DNA of 47,118 nucleotides, taken from positions 1 to 47,118 of the forward strand of contig CAZFZT010000016.1 of assembly GCA_964523675.1 (NCBI GenBank), given 5' to 3'. Below are positions 10,641 through 18,675 of the stretch, in pieces. Both the position numbers and the translations under genes were made by a program. The stretch is from CAZFZT01 sp964523675. GTDB lineage: Bacteria > Planctomycetota > Phycisphaerae > Phycisphaerales > SM1A02. The first letter of the stretch is position 1, and every line of letters starts with the position of its first letter. Below the pieces are notes generated by a model that was given only the letters and a program-made list of their open reading frames with translations, did no database searches and was not told the DNA's origin.

Positions 10641-11045
10641 ATGTCTGATGCGGTTACCGATGATGCTCGCGAGGAGCTTGATGCTGCCACGGAACTGTGG
10701 GAGCACATCGCGGCCTATGCGTGGGACCAGTACATCACCTTCGGCAGAGGCGTCGTTTTGGCAGAGCGAGCCGATCTGCTTGCGGGCCGTGCTGCGGCTG
10801 GAAGCGGCGAGCCGCTGCAACTCACGCTGGGCTACGTGCCGCTGACGGATATTCCCACGGGAGATGATTACCGCGCGTTGTTGCGGACGATCGATCCTCA
10901 CCGGCAGGTCGCCCTTCTGGTGAGGCGCTTTGCTGATTCGAGTCATCCTGATGCGGAGCAACTCTATGTTCTGGAGATGCTCGAGGGGCGGCGCAACTCG
11001 CCGGAGGAATGTTACTTTGCGCGCGAGCGGCTGCATCGCGGTTGA
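10641..11045 (+). CDS. Hypothetical soluble protein, 134 aa
   Basis: Not recognised. A 134-residue acidic, Leu/Ala-rich protein without signal peptide or membrane helix. Its features are an N-terminal helical stretch (DDAREELDAATELWEHIAAY), a central LTLGYVPLTDIPTGDDYRALL segment, and a C-terminus ending in ARERLHRG. The frame extends upstream, but the upstream part would overlap the small membrane protein gene and reads as non-protein-like sequence. The ATG here also has a -10-like hexamer at leaderless distance, which supports this start. It precedes the antiporter gene and may be co-transcribed with it. Confidence 0.65.
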   Translation: MSDAVTDDAREELDAATELWEHIAAYAWDQYITFGRGVVLAERADLLAGRAAAGSGEPLQLTLGYVPLTDIPTGDDYRALLRTIDPHRQVALLVRRFADSSHPDAEQLYVLEMLEGRRNSPEECYFARERLHRG

Positions 11046-11128
11046 TGCGGCCCGAAGGTGATCGCCTTGTGAGAAGCCCCCGCAATTGCGGAATGCCGCT
11101 CGATCACGGAGAATCCTCCGCGCCTGTT

Positions 11129-13648
11129 ATGGATCTCCTGTGGAACGCAATTCAGGATTCGCTGCCGGCCACCAACCCGGTGATCGTTTTCGCCGCGGTG
11201 ATGGTGATTGTGCTGCTCGTGCCGCCGGCGCTACGGCGCGTCGGCGTCCCCGCGCCCGGTCTGGTCGGGCTGATTCTTGCAGGCGCGATCGTGGGGGAGC
11301 ACGGCTTGAATCTCCTGGAGCGCAGCAAGACCGTTGGGCTGATCGGAACGGTGGGGTTGCTTTACCTCATGTTCACGGCTGGGTTGTCGATGGATCTGGG
11401 GCAATTTGAGCGAACGCGCGGCCGCAGCATCGGCTTTGGCTTGTTGTCGTTCTTCATCCCGCAGCTGATGGCCTTTGGCGTGGGCATGTTTATGCTCGAG
11501 TTCACCGCGCTGCAGGCGGCGCTGCTCGGCTCGATCGTCGGCTCCCATACGCTGCTCGCTTATCCGGTCATCAAGCGGTTGGGCATCACGCGCAATCGCG
11601 CGGTGACGGTCGCGATGGGGGGCACGATCCTCACAGACGGCATCGCGCTCGCGGTCCTGGCGGGTGTCGTCGCGTATCAGACCGCTGAGGATGGCATCGG
11701 AATCGGCTTCTGGATGCGCTTTGCCGGCTTGCTGCTTGTCTTCGTCGCAGCGGTTGTTTTCGGCCTGCCCGCGCTCGGTCGATGGTTCTTTCGCACGGTG
11801 CGCGAACGCGGCGAGATGGAGTTCGTCTTTCTGCTTGCTGCCCTGTTCATCACGGCATCGCTGAGTCAGTACGTGGGCCTCGCGCCGATCGTCGGCGCAT
11901 TTCTCGCAGGGCTTGCGCTCAATCGGCTCGTGCCTGATACAGGGCCGCTGATGAGCCGCGTGCATTTCGTCGGTGAGGCGCTGCTCATTCCGTTCTTTCT
12001 GCTCTCGGTGGGCATGCTCGTCGATGTGCGAGTGCTCACTGGGAGCGCCGAGGTTTGGGTCTACGCCCTGGCCTTCTCAGCCATGGTTTTTATCGGTAAA
12101 GCTGGAGCGGCAAAGCTGGCGGAATTGATGTTCGGCCTGCGATCGAGCGAGGGCTGGACCATGGCCGGCCTCACTATCCCGCAGGCCGCAGCCACGCTCG
12201 CCGTCACTCTCATCGGGTTTCAGATCGGTTTGTTCAATGACATGGTGGTCAACGCGGTGGTGGTGTTGATGTTGGCGTCCTGTCTCGTCGGACCGTGGAT
12301 GGTCGAACGCTTCGGCCGGCGAGTCGCTCTTGAAGAAGCTGACGAGCCGATCGAGACGGGTGATGGAGGCCCGCAGCGCATTCTGGTTCCGCTTGCGAAT
12401 CCTGCGACCGCTGATGCGTTGATGGATGTCGCGTTCATGCTGCGGCGCGCCGATTCACCGGAGCCCATCTATCCGCTCACCGTCGCACGTGATGGGCCGG
12501 ATGTGGAGGAACAGGTGGCGGCAGGGGAGCGCCTGCTCAGCCATGCTGTTGTTCATGCGGCAGCGGCTGGCGCGCCGGTGCTGCCCACCACGCGCGTTGA
12601 TTACAACGTCGCGCAAGGCATTGAACGCGCCGTGCGCGAACGCCGAATATCCACGCTCATCATCGGATGGAACGGTCAGGTGACCTCGCGCCAGGCGGTG
12701 CTCGGCAGCATTCTCGACCAGATTCTCCAATCACCACAGCAGACGATGGTGATCTGCCGCTTTGCCGATGACGCCCCGCCGCTCAACACCACGCGCCGAG
12801 TGCTCGCCATTGTCCCGCGCTTCGTGGAACGCGAACGCGGCTTCGGTGAGGCGCTGCGCATGCTCAAGACATTGGCCAAGGAAGTCGGCGCAGCAAGCGT
12901 CCTGCTTGCCGCGCCGCGCATTGCCATTGAGCGCGTGGGCAAGGCCGCTGAAAGCTGCCCGCCGCAGATCGATGTCAATCCACTGCCGATCCAGCCGGGA
13001 GCGTCCCTGCTCGAATCCATCGAAGCTTCGCTGCGTACCGATGATCTGGTGTTGCTCATCAGCAGCCGGCCGGGACGATTGTCATGGTCGCACGAACTTG
13101 CGCGGCTGCCGCATCTGCTGGCGCGAGAACTCCCGAAGCAGAACTTTCTCATTGTGTATCCCTCGGAAGCACAGCCGCTGCGGACGGCTGAGCGGCCACT
13201 CCGCAGCGAGCCGCTTCTGAGCGAGGTGCGCATCGGCGTCGATGTGCCGGGCGATCGAGTGGACGCTGCACTCGAACAATTGCTCAAGCCGCACTTCTCC
13301 GATCGTCTGCACGTTCTGACCAACATTCACGCGGAGCTCATGCGATCGATGAGCGAGATCGCCATGGAAGTGATGCCCGGCGTGGTGCTGCTGCACCGGC
13401 ATGTCGAGCGCGTCACTTCGCCGATCGTCTTCATCGGAATCTCTCAATCGGGTCTGAGCGTGCCCGGCGTCAAGTCGCCGGCGAAGGTGATCCTCGTGCT
13501 GCTGAGTCCCATCGATCTGCCGCCTGATGAACACCTTGCCGCCCTTGCGGAGATCGCGCGCATGATGAGCCAGCCGCGCGTGCTCGATCAACTGCTCGCT
13601 GCGACCAACCCCAAGTCAGTCATCAACGCACTTGCGCCCCAGCCCTGA
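11129..13648 (+). CDS. CPA2-type cation:proton antiporter fused to USP-like and PTS EIIA-like domains
   Basis: About 839 residues. Residues about 10-390 form the twelve-helix Na+/H+ (or K+/H+) exchanger domain of the CPA2 family (LTDGIALAVLAG, GLAPIVGAFLAGLALNRLV). Residues about 410-545 look like a universal-stress-protein fold (QRILVPLANPATADALMDVA at its start, STLIIGWNG near its end). A less clear USP-like segment follows. The last 135 residues resemble a PTS fructose/mannitol-type EIIA domain (PGVVLLHRHVE, SPIVFIGISQSGL, VILVLLSP, EHLAALAEIARMM), with H756 at the position of the phosphorylated histidine. The role is ion/pH homeostasis under cytoplasmic control, perhaps by phosphorylation. 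The start is uncertain: in-frame ATGs at 11009, 11045 and 11093 exist and none has a good Shine-Dalgarno. Confidence 0.88.
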   Translation: MDLLWNAIQDSLPATNPVIVFAAVMVIVLLVPPALRRVGVPAPGLVGLILAGAIVGEHGLNLLERSKTVGLIGTVGLLYLMFTAGLSMDLGQFERTRGRSIGFGLLSFFIPQLMAFGVGMFMLEFTALQAALLGSIVGSHTLLAYPVIKRLGITRNRAVTVAMGGTILTDGIALAVLAGVVAYQTAEDGIGIGFWMRFAGLLLVFVAAVVFGLPALGRWFFRTVRERGEMEFVFLLAALFITASLSQYVGLAPIVGAFLAGLALNRLVPDTGPLMSRVHFVGEALLIPFFLLSVGMLVDVRVLTGSAEVWVYALAFSAMVFIGKAGAAKLAELMFGLRSSEGWTMAGLTIPQAAATLAVTLIGFQIGLFNDMVVNAVVVLMLASCLVGPWMVERFGRRVALEEADEPIETGDGGPQRILVPLANPATADALMDVAFMLRRADSPEPIYPLTVARDGPDVEEQVAAGERLLSHAVVHAAAAGAPVLPTTRVDYNVAQGIERAVRERRISTLIIGWNGQVTSRQAVLGSILDQILQSPQQTMVICRFADDAPPLNTTRRVLAIVPRFVERERGFGEALRMLKTLAKEVGAASVLLAAPRIAIERVGKAAESCPPQIDVNPLPIQPGASLLESIEASLRTDDLVLLISSRPGRLSWSHELARLPHLLARELPKQNFLIVYPSEAQPLRTAERPLRSEPLLSEVRIGVDVPGDRVDAALEQLLKPHFSDRLHVLTNIHAELMRSMSEIAMEVMPGVVLLHRHVERVTSPIVFIGISQSGLSVPGVKSPAKVILVLLSPIDLPPDEHLAALAEIARMMSQPRVLDQLLAATNPKSVINALAPQP

Positions 13649-13672
13649 ACTCAGGGGCGCGCCGCCTCGCTC

Positions 13673-14875
13673 TCAGCTGATTGCGTGCCGCGCGCTTACC
13701 GCATGCGATGCAAACTGCACGATCGAATCGGCGACGTGATCAAGTTGCTCCGTCGTCAGCTCCGGATAGATCGGCAGCGCGATCGTTTCGCGCGCAGCCG
13801 CTTCCGAAACCGGCAGGTCGCCATGCGCGTAACCAAGGTCGGCAAAGCATTCCTGTACATGCAGCGGCACGGGATAGTAGATTTCGGTGCCGATGTTCTG
13901 CTCGCTCAAGTGCTCACGCAGCGGATCTCGCATCACAGCGGGCACGCGGATCACATACTGGTTATAGATGTGATGCGCCTTGCCCCGGCCCGGCTGCGGC
14001 GTGGCGATCGGGAGTCGATCCTCGTTCACACCATCGGCAGAACTGGTCGCGCCGGCCTCTTTGAAGGCGGCATCATAATGCGCTGCGTTTCGCCGACGAC
14101 CTTCCGTCCATTCATCGAGGTAACGCAGTTTCACGCGCAGCACCGCCGCCTGTATCGCATCAAGCCGCGAATTGACGCCGACGTACTTGTGGTAATACTT
14201 CGGCTTCATGCCGTGCATGCGAAGCATGGCGAGCTTCTCCGCCAGCGCATCGTCATTCGTGGTAACGACCCCGCCGTCGCCGAACGCGCCGAGGTTCTTC
14301 GACGGGAAGAAACTGAAGCAGCCGATGGCGCCGCGCGAACCCGCCTTCGCGCCCGTCAAATCTTTCGCGCCAATCGCCTGTGCTGCATCTTCAACAATCG
14401 GCACGCCGAACTCCCGTCCGATCTCCAGCATCGCATCCAAATCCGCGCACTGGCCGAACAAATGCACCGGCATGATGGCCTTCAATCGCGTGCACTTCTT
14501 CGCAGCCGCTCGCACCAGTTCCGGATCAATGTTGTACGTTACCGGATCAACATCAACGAACACCGGCGTCGCGCCGGCCCGAACGATGTAGCCGCCGGTC
14601 GCAAAGAACGTGTACGACGGGCAGATGACTTCGTCGCCGGGGCCGATGCCGAGCGCAAGCAACGCAAGTAGAATCGCATCCGAGCCCGAAGCGCAGCCGA
14701 CCGCGTGCTTCACATTGCAATATGCGGCGATGTCCTTCTCGAACTGCTCGACCACAGGTCCAAGGATGAAGTACTGGCTGTCGAGAACCTCGTGGATCGC
14801 GCGATCGACTTCATCCTTGATCGATGCGTATTGGGCCTTCAGATCGAGTAGTGGAACGCGGGGGGGATGACTCAT
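13673..14875 (-). CDS. DegT/DnrJ/EryC1/StrS-family PLP aminotransferase
   Basis: A 400-residue sugar aminotransferase of the type that aminates 4-keto or 3-keto nucleotide sugars for O-antigens, glycans or antibiotics. The start PLLDLKAQYASIKDEVDRAI is typical. So are GCASGSDAILLAL, the PLP Asp/Gln region EDAAQAIGA and the Schiff-base lysine in FFPSKNLG (K193). The HVFGQ-like element reads MPVHLFGQCADLD. The C-terminal IYYPVPLHVQECF is also typical. The product sugar cannot be told. The gene is divergent from paaN across 99 bases. A minus-strand TAGAAT at 14934-14929 could be its -10 and gives a leader of about 45 nt. Surface-sugar genes elsewhere in the window (kdsB, the WecA-type transferase) fit a glycan role. 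Confidence 0.92.
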   Translation of the reverse strand: MSHPPRVPLLDLKAQYASIKDEVDRAIHEVLDSQYFILGPVVEQFEKDIAAYCNVKHAVGCASGSDAILLALLALGIGPGDEVICPSYTFFATGGYIVRAGATPVFVDVDPVTYNIDPELVRAAAKKCTRLKAIMPVHLFGQCADLDAMLEIGREFGVPIVEDAAQAIGAKDLTGAKAGSRGAIGCFSFFPSKNLGAFGDGGVVTTNDDALAEKLAMLRMHGMKPKYYHKYVGVNSRLDAIQAAVLRVKLRYLDEWTEGRRRNAAHYDAAFKEAGATSSADGVNEDRLPIATPQPGRGKAHHIYNQYVIRVPAVMRDPLREHLSEQNIGTEIYYPVPLHVQECFADLGYAHGDLPVSEAAARETIALPIYPELTTEQLDHVADSIVQFASHAVSARHAIS

Positions 14876-14962
14876 GCGAATCTCATTTCAAGGAGCCGCG
14901 TGGCGGAAGCTGCGGCGTTGGAGCCGACATTCTATCACACTGCCTCGACTCGCCTGATACGG

Positions 14963-14968
14963 TACGAT
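14963..14968 (+). promoter_or_regulatory. -10-like TACGAT, leaderless spacing before paaN
   Basis: TACGAT ends 6 nt before the ATG at 14975. The block TACGAT...GTGCATGAGT is nearly repeated before the aminotransferase at 41275. Confidence 0.5.
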
Positions 14969-14974
14969 ACGTGC

Positions 14975-16720
14975 ATGAGTACCCACGCGAGAACCTTCTT
15001 CGACGCCCATCGCACCACGCTTGATGCGGCCGTCCGCGCCATCGGTGAACGCGGTTACTTCAGCGCGTACCCCGAAGTGCCCAGCGGCAAGATCTACGGC
15101 GAAACCGCAAAGGATGACGGCATCAATGCCTTCAAAGCCGCGCTCAACAAACCCTTCACCTTCCGAACCCCGCTTGGCGGTTTCGCGCGGGGTACCACGG
15201 GCGCGGAGAAGTCGCCATACGGCTTCGACCTCGGCGTCACCTACCCTCAGATCAACCTCAACAACGCAATCGAAGCAGCACTAGGCGCGATGAAGCAGTG
15301 GGCCCAGGCCACGCCCGAAGAACGCCTCGGCGTGCTCCTCGAAACGCTTGCGCGTCTCAACAAGCGATCTTTCGAAATCGGCTCAGCCGTCATGCACACC
15401 ACCGGACAGGGCTTCATGATGGCCTTTCAGGCCGGCGGGCCGCACGCGCAGGACCGCGCTCTCGAAGCCCTCGCGTATGGCTGGCAGGAAATGACACGCC
15501 ACCCGCGGAAGACGACGTGGCGCAAGCAAGTCTCAAAAACGGATTTCGTCACGCTCGAAAAATCCTTCCACATCGTGCCGCGCGGCGTGGCAGCGGTCGT
15601 CGGCTGCTCCACCTTCCCCACATGGAACTCCTACCCCGCAATCTTCGCCGACCTCGCCACGGGCAATGCCGTCATCATCAAACCGCATCCGGGGGCGATC
15701 CTGCCGCTGGCGATCACTGTCGATGTCATTCGTGAAGTGCTTGCCGAAGCCGGCTTCGATCCCGATCTGTGCATCCTCGCGCCGGATACGCACGACAACC
15801 CCATCACCAAAGACCTTCTTACACATCCGGAAATCAAAATCATTGATTACACCGGCGGCTCCGACTTCGGCAGTTGGATCGAAAGCAATGCCAAGCAAGC
15901 GCAAGTCTTTACCGAGAAAGCCGGCGTCAACTCCGTCATTCTCGACTCGTGTGATGACCTCAAGGCCGTCACCGGCAACCTCGCATTCACCGTCTCGCTT
16001 TACTCCGGCCAGATGTGTACGACGAGTCAGAATATCTTCATCCCCAAGAACGGCATCAAAGTGGGCGGAGAAACGAAGTCATTCGACGAGATTGCAAAGG
16101 CCATTGTGGGGGGGGTCAACTGGTTCCTCAGCGAACCCGCCCGCGCTGTCGAAGTCCTCGGCGCTATTCAGAACGAGAACACGCTCAATCGCATCGAACA
16201 AGCCATCAAGGACGGCGGCGAAGTCCTGCGCCAAAGCGAGAAGATCCAAAACCCACACTTCCCCAACGCAAGGCAAGTCTCGCCGCTCATACTGCGCGTG
16301 GACGCCTCGCAGCGCGACCTGTACATGCGCGAGATGTTCGGCCCGATCGTGTACATCATCGAAACCGAATCAACGCAGCAGTCGATTGACCTTGCGCGCG
16401 AGTCGGCAACGAATCTTGGCGCAATTACGTGGTCTGCGTACTCAACGGATGAGCACACTCTCGCGCAGATTGAAGAAGCAGCGCTTGATGCAGGCACGCC
16501 GCTCTCATGCAACCTGACCGGCCAGATATGGGTGAACCAGTCGGCCGCGTTCAGCGACTTCCACGTCACCGGCTGCAACCCCTCCGGCAACGCCACGCTC
16601 ACCGACGGTGCGTTCATCACCGGCCGCTTCCGCTGGATGCAGAGCCGCATTCCGGTTCAAGTTGCGAGGGAAGACGATGCCGCCGCGAAACCGCAAGCGG
16701 TCGCCGGAGCACGCGCCTGA
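14975..16720 (+). CDS. paaN: PaaN-like aldehyde dehydrogenase
   Basis: A 581-residue enzyme of the aldehyde dehydrogenase superfamily, closest by sequence character to PaaN of phenylacetate catabolism. It has a roughly 80-residue N-terminal extension (FKAALNKPFTFRTP, SPYGFDLGVTYPQ) before the NAD-binding fold. The general base Glu is in VFTEKAGVNSVIL and the catalytic nucleophile is C348 in SGQMCTTSQNIFIP. The start at 14975 is preferred over an in-frame upstream ATG, because the extra residues are not protein-like and the -10-like box fits here. The last residues (AAKPQAVAGARA) are encoded by a small CCGCAAGCGG palindrome. PaaN's exact reaction is not settled; oxidation of an aldehyde intermediate is the usual proposal. 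No ring-oxygenase genes are nearby, but a paaY homologue is. Confidence 0.85.
   Translation: MSTHARTFFDAHRTTLDAAVRAIGERGYFSAYPEVPSGKIYGETAKDDGINAFKAALNKPFTFRTPLGGFARGTTGAEKSPYGFDLGVTYPQINLNNAIEAALGAMKQWAQATPEERLGVLLETLARLNKRSFEIGSAVMHTTGQGFMMAFQAGGPHAQDRALEALAYGWQEMTRHPRKTTWRKQVSKTDFVTLEKSFHIVPRGVAAVVGCSTFPTWNSYPAIFADLATGNAVIIKPHPGAILPLAITVDVIREVLAEAGFDPDLCILAPDTHDNPITKDLLTHPEIKIIDYTGGSDFGSWIESNAKQAQVFTEKAGVNSVILDSCDDLKAVTGNLAFTVSLYSGQMCTTSQNIFIPKNGIKVGGETKSFDEIAKAIVGGVNWFLSEPARAVEVLGAIQNENTLNRIEQAIKDGGEVLRQSEKIQNPHFPNARQVSPLILRVDASQRDLYMREMFGPIVYIIETESTQQSIDLARESATNLGAITWSAYSTDEHTLAQIEEAALDAGTPLSCNLTGQIWVNQSAAFSDFHVTGCNPSGNATLTDGAFITGRFRWMQSRIPVQVAREDDAAAKPQAVAGARA
16685..16700. repeat. Small CCGCAAGCGG palindrome encoding AKPQA in PaaN
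   Basis: GCGAAACCGCAAGCGG here is related to two identical copies in the E2 gene (19677-19698, 19926-19947). In all three the frame gives the peptide AKPQA. Confidence 0.6.
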
Positions 16721-16723
16721 CAC

Positions 16724-16809
16724 ATAGCCCCGGCCTTGGCCGGGGATGGCGTGCGAACTCGTTCACGCACGGTAAATGGAGCGCCCACCCCGGCCAAGGC
16801 CGGGGCTAT
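16724..16809. repeat. 86-bp intergenic palindrome with perfect 22-bp arms (copy 1)
   Basis: The left arm 16724-16745 and right arm 16788-16809 are exact reverse complements. Each arm is itself a self-palindrome (CCCCGGCC, TT or AA, GGCCGGGG). A smaller inverted repeat (GTGCGAAC / GTTCACGCAC) lies between them. It starts 4 bases after the paaN stop. Its right end helps form the TATATT hexamer before the methyltransferase. There is no T-tract, so it is not a standard intrinsic terminator, but it could terminate or process mRNA. Confidence 0.9.
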
Positions 16810-16812
16810 ATT
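16807..16812 (+). promoter_or_regulatory. -10-like TATATT at the edge of the palindrome
   Basis: TATATT matches the -10 consensus at 5 of 6 positions and ends 10 nt before the methyltransferase ATG. Its first three bases are the last bases of the palindromic element. Confidence 0.4.
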
Positions 16813-16822
16813 GACGTGAATC

Positions 16823-17704
16823 ATGCGTGAAACCGAAGTCCTCACAAACATCCTCGGCCAGCGGGTGCGCGTTTTCACCAACGACCACATCGGCACGAAG
16901 ATCCGCGTTCAGGGACTCTACGAAAAGGAGAACCTCTTCCTGCTGCGCAACGTGCTCGAGCAGTTGAGGCAGCCGATTGTCCTCGATATCGGCGCGAACA
17001 TCGGCAATCACTCGATGGCTCTTGCCGCCTGCGCTGCGCACGTGCATGCGTTCGAGCCGCTGCCGGCCGCCTTCGCGCTGCTGGATGAAAACATCCACGA
17101 GAACAACCTGCACAACGTTCACGCGCACCCCGTCGCGCTTTCCGATGAAGAAGGCGACGCAACGTTCTATCATGTGCGAAGCGGCAACGTCGGCGCCTCC
17201 GGCTTCGATCTGCGGCACAATGACGCCGAACCCGTCACCGTCCAGAAGCGCATCGGCGACCGCATCGTGCGCGAACTCGGCCTGACGCGGGTGGACCTTA
17301 TCAAGATCGACGTGGAAGCGCACGAGGCCTTCGTCCTGCGCGGCTTGATGCAAACCATCAAACAGCACCGGCCGTTCATCGTCATGGAATGGACCGATCC
17401 GCTGACGATTCAGCGATTCGCCGACATGGGGTTGTGGAAGTCCCTCTTCAGCGACTACCGCGTGTTTGTACTGGGCAGCAACTACGATCGGGAATATCGG
17501 CGTGGCGAGCCGCTCGCGTTCCTGCGGCGGAAACTCTGCCGGCTCATCAAGCCGCGCTCCCTGGTGCTCTACCCGTTCAATCCCGCGCGCCTGTACAAGA
17601 ACCTCCTGCTCGTGCCGCCTGAGAAGCGTCAGTACCTGCCAGAGGTCTTGCGGGTGAAGGAGCCGACCTCAGTAGCGTCAAGCGAAGTCGCATGCAATAC
17701 ATAG
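16823..17704 (+). CDS. FkbM-family SAM-dependent methyltransferase
   Basis: A 293-residue class I methyltransferase. The SAM-binding motif I is VLDIGANIGNHS (about residues 52-63). Motif II places an acidic residue in HAFEPLPAAF, and the later FkbM signature is LIKIDVEAHEAFVLRG. FkbM-type enzymes O-methylate sugars, polyketides or lipids, often inside glycan clusters. A C-terminal extension of about 70 basic residues may contact an anionic acceptor or membrane. The gene is bracketed by two copies of the same palindromic element, and its TAG stop lies inside the second copy. This suggests that the gene and flanking repeats may have moved as a unit, or that the repeats insulate it transcriptionally. 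Confidence 0.88.
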   Translation: MRETEVLTNILGQRVRVFTNDHIGTKIRVQGLYEKENLFLLRNVLEQLRQPIVLDIGANIGNHSMALAACAAHVHAFEPLPAAFALLDENIHENNLHNVHAHPVALSDEEGDATFYHVRSGNVGASGFDLRHNDAEPVTVQKRIGDRIVRELGLTRVDLIKIDVEAHEAFVLRGLMQTIKQHRPFIVMEWTDPLTIQRFADMGLWKSLFSDYRVFVLGSNYDREYRRGEPLAFLRRKLCRLIKPRSLVLYPFNPARLYKNLLLVPPEKRQYLPEVLRVKEPTSVASSEVACNT

Positions 17705-17786
17705 CCCCGGTCTTGGCCGGGTTGATTCTCCGGGTTCCGTTCGCGCCGGGCACGTGCGAAGGCCACCCCGGCCAAGGCCGGGGCTA
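17701..17786. repeat. 86-bp intergenic palindrome (copy 2)
   Basis: The left arm 17701-17721 and right arm 17766-17786 match those of copy 1 with small differences in the left arm (T for C at 17711 and a changed last base). The central sequence is different. The left arm contains the TAG stop codon of the methyltransferase gene at 17702-17704. Confidence 0.9.
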
Positions 17787-17802
17787 ACTGTGAGTTGTTC
17801 GC

Positions 17803-17808
17803 TACCAT
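17803..17808 (+). promoter_or_regulatory. -10-like TACCAT, leaderless spacing
   Basis: TACCAT ends 7 nt before the ATG at 17816, which favours that start over the ATG at 17807 that overlaps the hexamer. Confidence 0.4.
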
Positions 17809-17815
17809 GTTCCAC

Positions 17816-18520
17816 ATGCCGGAGGCGAACGCTGTGAATCAACCGAGCCGGCGATGGAAGCGAATCGCGATCCTCGCGCTGCTGCTCCTCGCAGGCGGGG
17901 CGGTGGTGAATGTCGCGGTGGCGTGGGGGTTTACGGTGTTGCCATCGAAACCTAAATCCGCCCATTCCTTTCACTCCCCCTCTGAGGATCCATACTGGAA
18001 GATGGCACGGCTTTCTGGCATCGCATTTGATCGGCTAACATGGCATCCAACTGCGTATCGACCTGTTCCGAGGGGCTTCCTTGGTAATCCGCCGCCGAAC
18101 TGGAGCCGCATGAACTGGACCGACCGAGCGCCGAATAATGCGCCGACTCGATACTTCATGGAGGATGCACGCGGCTGGCCGATGCTCAGCGCTCGCTCTT
18201 CGACGTGGGTGGGTCCGACGGACGGCGCCATTTCCACTGATGGTTATGCTCTCGACGAGGCGATTATGGGTCAGGATCGCCTTGCGTTGCGCGTCGTTCC
18301 TCTTCGCCCACTGTTTGCCGGCTTCATCATCAACACGCTGTTCTACGCACTGCTCCTCTGGGTGCTCTTTGCGACGCCGTTCGCAGCGCGCCGCATGCTC
18401 CGCCGCAGGCGCGGCCAGTGCGAGACCTGCGCGTACCCGATTGGCGTGAGCTCTGTGTGCACCGAATGTGGCGCGGCGGTTCGGCCGAGAGAGCGCATGC
18501 AAAACGAGCCGCGCGCGTAA
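17816..18520 (+). CDS. Two-helix membrane protein with C-terminal zinc ribbon
   Basis: About 234 residues. An N-terminal membrane helix (IAILALLLLAGGAVVNVAVAW) is followed by an extracytoplasmic region of about 120 residues (WHPTAYRPVPRGF and a Trp/Pro-rich stretch), then a second helix (FAGFIINTLFYALLLWVLF). A cytoplasmic C-terminus holds a zinc-ribbon-like CETCAYPIGVSSVCTECG. Family and function are not recognised. The start is uncertain among TTG 17795, ATG 17807 and ATG 17816; the last fits the -10-like hexamer. The stop codon and last residues (NEPRA) lie inside the first copy of a 37-bp direct repeat, so the native C-terminus may have been altered by the repeat. Confidence 0.6.
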   Translation: MPEANAVNQPSRRWKRIAILALLLLAGGAVVNVAVAWGFTVLPSKPKSAHSFHSPSEDPYWKMARLSGIAFDRLTWHPTAYRPVPRGFLGNPPPNWSRMNWTDRAPNNAPTRYFMEDARGWPMLSARSSTWVGPTDGAISTDGYALDEAIMGQDRLALRVVPLRPLFAGFIINTLFYALLLWVLFATPFAARRMLRRRRGQCETCAYPIGVSSVCTECGAAVRPRERMQNEPRA

Positions 18521-18660
18521 GCAAGCGGAGCCCTCGGTCAAAACGAGCCGCGCGCGTAAGCAAGCGGAGCCCTCGGGCGTTCCCGTGCGTTCGACAGCAC
18601 CGCTCCCTTACGGTCGCGGCTCTTTACCCCTCGGTACTCGCTCCTCGCTCCTCGGTACTG
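18501..18660. repeat. Composite repeat: 37-bp direct repeat, inverted partial copy and CTCGCTC heptamers
   Basis: Two exact 37-base copies lie at 18501-18537 and 18540-18576 (core GAGCCGCGCGCGTAAGCAAG). A diverged inverted copy at about 18598-18621 (ACCGCTCCCTTACGGTCGCG) can pair with them. A degenerate CTCGCTC/CTCGGTA heptamer array follows at 18629-18660 and recurs near 27203-27265. The first copy supplies the stop codon of the upstream gene. Confidence 0.85.
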
Positions 18661-18663
18661 CTG

Positions 18664-18669
18664 TACCAT
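18664..18669 (+). promoter_or_regulatory. -10-like TACCAT, leaderless spacing before paaY
   Basis: TACCAT ends 6 nt before the ATG at 18676. Confidence 0.5.
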
Positions 18670-18675
18670 GCCCCC

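Noticed and set aside
14867..14974. Upstream start for PaaN at 14867
   Set aside because: The extra 36 residues are not protein-like and overlap the DegT start region. The ATG at 14975 matches the family N-terminus and the -10 box.
16724..16809. Palindrome as an intrinsic terminator of paaN
   Set aside because: It has no U-tract after either arm. It may still act in Rho-dependent termination or RNA processing, but the canonical call is not supported.
18418..18675. N-terminal extension of PaaY
   Set aside because: The upstream frame runs through the direct repeats and heptamers. The PaaY family begins at MPCYEFEG.
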